Positions 56,735-64,000 of a stretch of 64,000 bases of DNA are shown here, piece after piece. Both the position numbers and the translations under genes were made by a program. The notes beneath the pieces are model-generated. The model did no database searches. It was not told the DNA's origin and saw only the letters and a list, made by a program, of their open reading frames with translations. How positions within the stretch are numbered: position 1 is the first letter of the stretch; every line of letters starts with the position of its first letter. This stretch comes from Porphyra umbilicalis (lineage: Eukaryota > Rhodophyta > Bangiophyceae > Bangiales > Bangiaceae), in the NCBI GenBank assembly GCA_002049455.2, contig KV918894.1, positions 1-64,000 of the forward strand, given 5' to 3'.

Positions 56735-57664
56735 CTACATATATTTTGTTTCTACGAGCGCATCCCTGTACTCAATGCCATGTCCGAAACGGTCCGGCGG
56801 GGATGTGCATTTCGCGCGCTCGGCGGCTACCACTCCGAAAGGAATGCACGGTGGGGGATAGCAGGCGCGTGATGACAGAAGTGTCGGTGAGGTGGCCGAC
56901 AGAGTTGGAGGTTGCTGGCTGTGTGGTGGGACGTGCGTCACCAGTTGGATGATCACCTTGGACGCACCTCTGCGTGACACATGCGGCTCCGTATCCCACT
57001 GTGCGACCCGCTCCTCACATCCACACGCCTCCCACATTACCTGCATCACGCACAGTCCGACCCTTTCTTCAAGTAGACTTGTTGTTGGTACTTGTTCACC
57101 ATTAGCACCAACGTGAAAGACCTGCAGAGGCGCGCCCCTCAATGGCTGTTGACGGTGGTGGCACTCCGTCAAGTCCACTTGAACACGTGCGGGGGGGGGC
57201 GCCGCCGCCGCCGTCGCCGCCGCCTCCTTCATCTCCACCCCCGCCATGAAGAGGCAGCTGTGCCTGCCTCGAGGCAGGCATCCGCCCCCCATAAAAGCAA
57301 TGCGTCGCGCCCCCGCTGGGCCCGTCACCGCGACCGCCGCGATGGGTCGCCCACCCGAGTCCGTCTGGGTCCTAGTCGCGTCACCACGGGAAGCGAGCGA
57401 GCTCGTGGCGGCGAGGGCTGCCGCGTGTGCCACACTAGAAGCGCGGGATTGGGGGTCACAACATGAGTTGCGAGAAAGGACACAAAGCGCATGGCGACGT
57501 CTAGTGTGAGTGGGCGCGTCGACGGAGGCCAAAGAGGAAAATGCAGAGCGGCAGGCCGGGGGAGAATGCGCTGACGAACAAAGAAAACATCTACTGATGC
57601 GCGGGGATACCGGGGTAGAGAAGGTCGTTACCGCAAATTTTCCTACCGTCAGGGGAGGGCGCAT
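56735..57664 (-). CDS. Unknown 309-residue ORF
   Basis: Open from ATG 57664 (MRPPLTVGKFAVTTF) to 56735. The part from MGGGCLPRGRH (57293) on has the most normal composition: VQVDLTECHHRQQPL, QVFHVGANGEQVPTTSLL, CVMQVMWEACGCEERV, ASKVIIQLVTHVPP. Many Cys and His but no recognised finger. No family known to me. A plus-strand frame (57246-57509) overlaps it and gives WVLVASPREASELVAARAA; only one of the two can be the main gene, and I cannot settle which. Confidence 0.35.
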   Translation of the reverse strand: MRPPLTVGKFAVTTFSTPVSPRISRCFLCSSAHSPPACRSAFSSLASVDAPTHTRRRHALCVLSRNSCCDPQSRASSVAHAAALAATSSLASRGDATRTQTDSGGRPIAAVAVTGPAGARRIAFMGGGCLPRGRHSCLFMAGVEMKEAAATAAAAPPPARVQVDLTECHHRQQPLRGAPLQVFHVGANGEQVPTTSLLEERVGLCVMQVMWEACGCEERVAQWDTEPHVSRRGASKVIIQLVTHVPPHSQQPPTLSATSPTLLSSRACYPPPCIPFGVVAAERAKCTSPPDRFGHGIEYRDALVETKYM

Positions 57665-57684
57665 TCAACGGCGGCAGCGTGGGC

Positions 57685-57770
57685 GCGGGGGTGAGTGGGG
57701 CAACGGGTGGGTCAGCGAGTAGGGCAGCCGGTGGGTCAGCTGACCCACCCGTTGCCCCACTCACCCCCGC
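57685..57770. repeat. Perfect 32 bp inverted repeat (hairpin)
   Basis: Arms 57685-57716 and 57739-57770 (GGGGGTGAGTGGGGCAACGG and on, against its exact complement), with a 22 bp loop. Inside the loop edge, GGTGGGTCAGCTGACCCACC (57730-57749) forms a second, smaller palindrome using the same right arm, so two alternative foldings exist. Confidence 0.95.
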
Positions 57771-58667
57771 TGCAGTGGGTAGGGGGTGTACCGTGCGCTC
57801 AAAGTGACGGTCATGTGGCGGTCGTGACAGATGCGTGTAAACTCCCAGTTGCAGTGTCGTCCTCGGTACTCAAGTGCCGACTCGACTTCGAGAAATTGGG
57901 TTAGAGGGCTTGTACCGATGTACGGGTCAACTAGCGAAGTCAATCGGCAAATATTAGATGGTCCCCTCACTCTTAGCTAATCGGATCCAGGGGACCGCGG
58001 GGAGTGCGATTTTGGGCCATCTGGGGCACCTGTCGATCCCCTCAGCCCGAGTGGGTACTGCTTCCCGCCTTCTCGATTGCGGAATCCGCCTATTCTGAAG
58101 AATGCTGAGCAAAGACCTCAGCATCGACCTACCTCCCCTCCCCCGCGACCCTTTTTATTGTTCGCAACCATTCGGTCGGTATCCCCTCCCCGCGATAAAG
58201 ACAATCGCGACGTCGCCAGTGACTTCTAAAGCCACACCTTTCACTCACCATTTAGCCGCGGCTCATACCCCTCGACCATTTCTTCCCCTCAGCACCCCCT
58301 GGCTAATCTATATCCGCATGCTTTTCCCAAGTACGCCCTGTTTGTTCTTGCTCAGAGACAGCACCAGCAACAGAAAGACGTCCCTGCCGAAGATAAATAT
58401 TTGCTTTTCACGGAGCAAGGTTGCACTCGTTCTTTTTTGCACTTCGACCCCCCCCTTTCTTCGTCGTTGGCTCTGGTACTTTTCGGGTCCTTTGCGCTCG
58501 GAACCTTGCCGAACGCAGAGAATAGCCGTCGACCGGACGAGACTGGCGTGTCAGCGTCGTCAGTGTTTCTGGGAAATGAGCTGTACTTGTTCGGGCCATG
58601 ATCACCCTCATGATCCAGAGGGGCTACTATGTAAACTGTGTACTTCATTCTCTTGTTTTCGCTATGA
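57771..58667. other. No clear gene
   Basis: A plus-strand frame from 58102 runs to 58671. Its last part (MSCTCSGHDHPHDPEG, then LLCKLCTSF) is Cys/His-rich and directly precedes the ORF at 58668. It may be an upstream exon of that gene, but no phase-correct splice could be proven. Confidence 0.3.
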
Positions 58668-58794
58668 ATGAGGACTGATGACCGGCACTGCTGGAGTGGG
58701 CACGAGATGCTTGCCCGGCTGTCGATTCTGGAACGCGTCTACGGTGATGTCCCTGTCGCCAAGAACAGCGATGACGCTGCTATGACCGGCCTGG
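58668..58794 (+). CDS. Possible exon of an unknown gene
   Basis: MRTDDRHCWSGHEMLARLSI...ERVYGDVPVAKNSDDAAM has normal protein composition and ends at GGCCTG|GTGAGT, a strong donor site. The next part of the gene could be near 58945 (SVDTLSLDAGAHTVLEV, ANWAARTGEYRRLL), which also looks protein-like and ends before another GC-rich block. Cys and His in the upstream frame and here suggest metal binding. No family recognised; exon joins are not proven. Confidence 0.35.
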
Positions 58795-58929
58795 TGAGTC
58801 ACAAAGCGTCAAAATGCTTCATGCCTTTTTTGCCCTCCGAAGGTCACAGCAGCCAGAACTACTGCCACCGCCCCACTGCACCCTACCTGTCTGCAAGCCA
58901 GCCTTCTGTGTGAACTTGCATAAACATCC

Positions 58930-59640
58930 CTTAGGCCCTCCACAGAGTGTGGACACGCTGTCGCTCGACGCCGGCGCCCACACCGTGCTTGAGGTGGCAA
59001 ATTGGGCGGCGCGGACGGGTGAGTACAGGCGGCTTTTGACGTGCCTGCCGTCCCCCCCGTCCGCGCCGGCCGTGGCGCCGACGCTGTGGACGACCGGCGC
59101 ACCCGCCTTTTCGGCTGCCGACGGCTGACCGTCGCAGCGGCGGCGGTCAGCGCCGCCGCCGCCACCGCCGACGCGAGGCGCCACCGCCGCAGAAGGCAGC
59201 GGAGGCCGGTGAGATGCCGCCGGGGGTTCGCGGCACCCCGCGACGGCCGCGGAGGTGGCAGCAGGGGGAAGCCTCCCACCAGACGATGGGGACCGGTGCG
59301 AGGGCAACGGGCCGGGCGGCTTCGGCAGTTGCGCGTCGGCCGGCGGCACGGGCGGCGGCTGCGCATCGCGGCAGGGCCCACCGCGCTTCCACCGCAGCGC
59401 CGCCGCCCTCCGCCGCCGCCACCGCGACGCGGCGGCCGCGCTCAAAGCCCCCGCCTCGGCCGGCCCCAGCCACCGCTCGAGTGGCGACGCGACGTGGCGC
59501 GTGTCGACGGCCGCGTCGTTGTCGTCGGCGGAGCGCCCGCGCCGCGGGGGCCGTGGCCCTTAGTTGTTGGTGACCCTCTCGGTTGGGGGCAGCGATGCTC
59601 TGATTCCTGGGAAGCAAACTCCATGTATTGTTAGTTAAAA
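58930..59640 (+). CDS. Possible downstream exon and GC-rich unknown ORF
   Basis: From about 58945 one frame reads DTLSLDAGAHTVLEVANWAA and ends at 59128 after FSAADG; another plus frame stays open to 59634 with Arg/Pro/Ala-rich peptide. The first part may belong with the exon at 58668-58794. The second looks composition-driven, though its end (GPWPLVVGDPLGWGQRC) is more normal. Weak. Confidence 0.25.
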
Positions 59641-59700
59641 ACTCTGTGTCGTTCGGGTTCGTCCGGGGTAGGGAAGGCACATTTCATGCCACCCACGTTG

Positions 59701-59784
59701 TGACATGTTATGACATTTCCTGTGTCACGCCCCATGGGGTTGATTTCGCCGATGTCATGACACAGGAAATGTCATGACATGTCA
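59701..59784. repeat. 27 bp inverted repeat (hairpin)
   Basis: Arms 59701-59727 and 59758-59784 match at 26 of 27 (TGACATGT.ATGACATTTCC). TGACATGT-type words also repeat inside each arm. It looks like a small fold-back element, but no target duplication is clear. Confidence 0.9.
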
Positions 59785-61237
59785 TCACGTGTCAGACCCC
59801 CCCCCCCCGATCTTTCGCCAAAAAACGCATGCTGAGAATGCGACCAAGCGCGCACCATATGAGGAGGGTCCCTAGACCGCACCAAGTCCTCAGAATCGAC
59901 TCATGCGGGGTCAAAATCGCACTGTCGCGAGGTCGTTCGCAACAAGAGGATTCTGTGCCAGCCAAGTTCATATTCAAAAGTAAGCTACTATGTCGCAGCA
60001 GCAGTGACACGGTGACACCGTGTCGAGACATCTGATAGGAATCGATGGACAGGGAAATGTCACCTCGACACGGTGCCAACTCCAAAGGTCTATTCTATGC
60101 ATTTAGGCGCATGAGGAGCGAGTTTTCCTTGCTGTACTTGACTTTTTCATCACCACGACAACTAAACGGAACTGGTCTCCATGGCATGGGCACTCAAGGG
60201 AAAAAGAACTAGGCACTCAAAGGGCCTTGTAGCGCTGAGATACACCTCGGTGTTTCTCTGTCCCTCCAGAATTGCGCCCTTTTTCTTCGTCTCTGCCGAT
60301 CCGTAACTGGCTCTGACCAATTTCTGATGCAAGACACGGATTGATCCGATCTGGCATCCCATGGAAATTCACATTCTCCCGGCCTGCTACGAGCATTGTA
60401 GCACAACAGAATGTGGATCAAGTCATAGGGGGGAGGGAAGCATCCCGCACGTGCCCCCTTCGAACGTGCACTGCTATAGGGCCATCGGACCCGGGAAGTC
60501 AGGCCGCCAGAGGTGATGACACAAGGCACGGTTTACTTGCCGGCGACGACGGTGCCTCCCACCGTCGTCACCCTTCGTCCTAAAAGGGCGGAAACCGTCG
60601 CGTGGGCCCAATTCCCCTAATGGGAATTGGCCCGCGCCGCCGACCAACCAATACAACTAACTACAATGCAAGACAAGTCCCCCAATGCGGTAAGTAGATA
60701 CGAGGGCGAATCGGGACCGGGCGCTCCTACCTGACGTGGCGGCCGGTGGTGCGACCACGCGGGAGCGCTCGCCGCCCGACATAACCGCCGCCCCGCGCAG
60801 GCCCGCCGGCCGCGGCTACGCGCCGCCAGGCCGGGTTGCTCGCACCGCACGGCCCCAGGCCCAGTGTGGGCGCAATGCCCGTGCCCCGAGGGGACACCAG
60901 GCCCGTGTGTCGGTGGGGATCGTGACCGCCCGACCCCGGCTCCCCCCGCGCGGTGTCCCGGCACCAACCCCGACCGGGTGGTGCTACATCACCCTCTTCC
61001 CAGCGGCTGCCGTCCGCGGCGGCCGAGGGCTTGACCATCAAGGTTTGCTGGGGCCAGCCCGAGCGACTCCAAGGGGCGCCCGCGGTAGTGCAATGCCGGG
61101 GGTGTCAGCAGAGCAACCGGCAGCGGCGGCGGAGCCGGAGCCGCCGGTGGCCGCTACAATCCCGGCTTGCGGCGGCTCTCGGCCGTACGGACCCGAGGAG
61201 TAACGGGCCTCCCTGCCGTGCGCGGCACGACCCCCGA
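59785..61237. other. No gene supported
   Basis: Balanced DNA to about 60.7 kb, then GC-rich. A short hairpin with GGGCCCAATTCCC arms lies at 60604-60632. Plus-strand frames from 60736 are Arg/Pro/Ala-rich without motif. Confidence 0.4.
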
Positions 61238-61694
61238 ATTCCCCCTACGACAGGGAGGAAGCGCGTCCCGCGGGGAACCCGCCCATACCCGGGGGGCGCG
61301 AAACCGACCGCGGGAAGCCCGCCGGCGGGGGCAGAGAACGCCGCCCCCCTCCGGCCACCGCGGCCGACGAAGACGCCGCGCGTCCGTGCCACCGGCAAGA
61401 CGGCCAGCGATTGGCCCCCCCGTGATCCGGCGTGCAACGCCATGCGGAATCGCGGCGCGGCCACGCCAGCGCCGGCGGGCGAGGCGCCCCACCGCCACGG
61501 GCAGTGCGGCCCCCAACTTCCCCCTACGACAGGGATGAAGCGCGTCCCGCGGGGAACCGGCCCATACCCGGGGGGCGCGAAACCGACCGCGGGAAGCCCG
61601 CCGGCGGGGGCAGAGAACCCCGCCCGCCCCCGGCCACCGCGGCCGACGAAGACGCCGCGCGTCCGTGCCACCGGAAAGACGGGCAGTGATTGGT
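61238..61694. repeat. Two-copy direct repeat, about 278 bp period
   Basis: A block of about 178 bp starting TTCCCCCTACGACAGGGA occurs at 61239 and again at 61517, more than 90% alike by eye, through GAAGACGCCGCGCGTCCGTG and the word AGNGATTGG. Confidence 0.9.
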
Positions 61695-61799
61695 AGTCTC
61701 GCGATGGCATTCCGAATCGACGACCAGTGCGTCGATGAGCACGTGACGCGTCCCACCGCCGTACCGAGAGTTGGCTCACTGGCTTCGCTCTTCAGCTTG

Positions 61800-62400
61800 C
61801 GTCGTGCCCTCTCCTCGGGCTCCGCCGCACGGGCAATCCAGACAGCCCGGCACTGCCTGCCGCGAGGGGCAGCGCCCTCCTCCGGCAATCCGCCCCGCCG
61901 GGCATTCGCCGGAGCCAAGGGCTGCGCCGCACCGGCACACTGCCCAACCCGGCGACAGCCGGAACGAGGTGCTGCGCCCGACTCAATCGGCGCCCACCGC
62001 GGCACCCGCCGGCAACCAGGGCGACGCCCCCGCAGGCGCGTCGCCCACTGCGGCGCTCGTCGGCCACAGGGGGAGCGCCTCACCGGTGCTCCGCTGAACA
62101 TGGCGACTACCAGCCATAGCGACAGCGCCCGGCCGGCCCACGGCCCAACCTGGTGACCGCCAGCGCTAGGGGCAGCGCCCTACAGGCGCACCGCCCACCC
62201 CGGCGACATCCAGCATTAGAGGCAGCGCCTCACCAGCGCCCCGCCAAGCCCGTCGCCTGTCGGCACCAAGGGCAGCGCCTCACCGGCTCACCGTCCCACC
62301 ACGCGCCGCACGCCGGCAACAAAGGCCGCGCCTCACTGGCGCAGCGCCGACCGCGGCGCCCGCGAGCAACGAGGGAGGCAACTAGCGCCACCTTGGCCAG
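61800..62400. repeat. Degenerate minisatellite, about 60 bp unit
   Basis: Words GGCAGCGCC(T/C)(C/A)AC, GGCGCACCGCCCA and CCGGCGAC recur at about 60 bp, roughly nine to ten times, with heavy divergence. Confidence 0.7.
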
Positions 62401-62642
62401 GAAAAGCAGCCTCATGCGCCGCTTGCTCACTGTGGCGCCGCCGGCGATGGCGACGCGCCAGCGCTGCCGACAACCACGGTGCCGAAAAGCGGCACCACCC
62501 CGTGGGCGACACGCCCACCACCACGGCTGCCACCACGCCGGCAAGCAACCGCAGCCCCGCCGGTGACACGTTCACGTCGACGATCGGCTGCAGAGTCCTG
62601 GCCCGCCGGCGACGAACACCTCAGGATTTCGGGCCGCATGAC

Positions 62643-64000
62643 GTGACAACGACGGCCGAGTCGATCCGAGGCGGAAAGAGACGTCCTCGGCGGCGACCGC
62701 CCACGTCTCGATCGCCGCATCGGCGTCCACAACGACGCGAAGGCAAGACGGATGGCCGCGTTTCACCGCGCCCATGCGCTGTTGTTACGTCGCCACCCCG
62801 TCTCGTCCCGACCTTGTCGTCTGCCGGGGCCACGCCCCCGACGCGACGCTGCCCGTACTGAGCGTCACGGCACCCCACGGCGGAAGGCGCTGAGCGCCAA
62901 TCAGCGTCCCCCGATTGGGGTACGCCAGCACCGGCATCGCCGCCGTGACAACGACGGCCGAGTCGATCCGAGGCGGAAAGAGACGTCCTCGGCGGCGACC
63001 GCCCACGTCTCGATCGCCGCATCGGCGTCCGCAACGACGCGAAGGCAAGGCGGCTGGCCGCGTTTCACCGCGCCCATGCGCTGTTGTTGCGTCGCCACCC
63101 CGTCTCGTCCCGACCTTGTCGTCTGCCGGGGTCACGCCCCCGACGCGACGCTGCCAGTACTGGGCGTCCCGCCACCCCACGGGGGGGGGCCCTGAGCGCC
63201 AATCAGCGTCCCCCGATTGGGGTACGCCAGCACCGGCATCGCCGCCGTGACAACGACGGCCGAGTCGATCCGAGGCGGAAAGAGACGTCCTCGGCGGCGA
63301 CCGCCCACGTCTCGATCGCCGCATCGGCGTCCGCAACGACGCGAAGGCAAGGCGGCTGGCCGCGTTTCACCGCGCCCATGCGCTGTTGTTACGTCGCCAC
63401 CCCGTCTCGTCCCGACCTTGTCGTCTGCCGGGGCCACGCCCCCGACGCGACGCTGCCCGTACTGAGCGTCCCGCCACCCCACGGGGGGGGGCCCTGAGCG
63501 CCAATCAGCGTCCCCCGATTGGGGTACGCCAGCACCGGCATCGCCGCCGTGACAACGACGGCCGAGTCGATCCGAGGCGGAAAGAGACGTCCTCGGCGGC
63601 GACCGCCCACGTCTCGATCGCCGCATCGGCGTCCGCAACGACGCAAGGCAAGGCGGCTGGCCGCGTTTCACCGCGCCCATGCGCTGTTGTTGCGTCGCCA
63701 CCCCGTCTCGTCCCGACCTTGTCGTCTGCCGGGGTCACGCCCCAGACGCGACGCTGCCAGTACTGGGCGTCCCGCCACCCCACGGGGGGGGGCCCTGAGC
63801 GCCAATCAGCGTCCCCCGATTGGGGTACGCCAGCACCGGCATCGCCGCCGTGACAACGACGGCCGAGTCGATCCGAGGCGGAGGAAGACGTCCTCGGCGG
63901 CGACCGCCCACGTCTCGATCGCCGCATCGGCGTCCACAACGACGCGACGGCAAGGCGGCTGGCCTCGTTTCACCGCGCCCATGCGCCGTTGTGGCGTCGC
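62643..64000. repeat. 302 bp satellite, about 4.5 copies, runs off the window
   Basis: The word GTGACAACGACGGCCGAGTC begins at 62643, 62945, 63247, 63549 and 63850, so the period is 302 bp (301 in the fourth unit, from a missing base near 63643). Copies are nearly identical. Variation sits at a G run (about 63182, 63484, 63786) and a few point positions. Because 302 is not a multiple of three, the long open frames across it change frame at every unit and are not genes. Confidence 0.97.

Noticed and set aside
60736-61696. Plus-strand Arg/Pro-rich ORFs as a gene
   Set aside because: They cross the 278 bp direct repeat and have no motif; peptide repeats only mirror the DNA repeat.
62643-64000. 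CRISPR-like array or repeated gene family
   Set aside because: Units are directly adjacent, 302 bp long and without spacers; the frame changes at each unit, so it is a plain satellite.

Overview
The window looks like nuclear DNA from a GC-rich eukaryote with few, short GT-AG introns (about 130 to 290 bp) and a very heavy load of transposable elements. A high-GC alga fits; a bangiophyte red alga of the Porphyra/Pyropia kind is my best guess, but this is inference from composition, intron habit and element mix, not from a diagnostic host gene. The only gene I can name with confidence is an aldo-keto reductase at 7.0-8.4 kb.

Layout. 0.7-5.3 kb is a nested stack: a small TA-flanked element holds a two-gene PIF/Harbinger element (Myb-like gene and transposase, both decayed) and, beside it, a second TA-flanked element. 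6.9-10.3 kb is a small host-like island: the two-exon aldo-keto reductase, whose TATA box lies beside a dispersed repeat, and a convergent unknown gene whose frame shifts at two G/C runs. 11.2-15 kb holds a DDE transposase of the C/D(2)H class, cut at its C-terminal side by a 1.2 kb TA-flanked element. 16.4-21 kb has two copies of a short terminal-repeat family, a 132 bp fold-back element and a GC-rich unknown ORF. 22.8-24.7 kb is a pogo-like element. 29-34.5 kb holds two convergent fossil blocks: an unknown gag-like ORF cluster and a Ty3/gypsy chromovirus pol.

The most striking object is 34.73-44.58 kb: a 9.85 kb transposon flanked by TA, inserted in the primer-binding site of a copia fossil. 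The flanks join into the same site that is intact in a second copia 8.6 kb further on, so both ends are well supported. It carries an intact-looking IS630/Tc1/mariner-type transposase, a three-exon gene of unknown function with a Cys-rich N-terminus, and more unknown ORFs. The 132 bp fold-back element at 16.8 kb has the same ends, so it may be a non-autonomous partner.

45-48 kb carries GC-rich minus-strand ORFs of unknown function. 48.6-54.4 kb is a divergent pair: an unknown basic-tailed protein and a spliced tyrosine-recombinase-like gene, split by an LTR-complete copia element with a perfect 5 bp target duplication. 54.9-64 kb is mostly tandem repeats, hairpins and weak ORFs, ending in a 302 bp satellite that runs off the window.

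Almost everything here is mobile DNA inserted into other mobile DNA. No tRNA, rRNA or CRISPR array was found.
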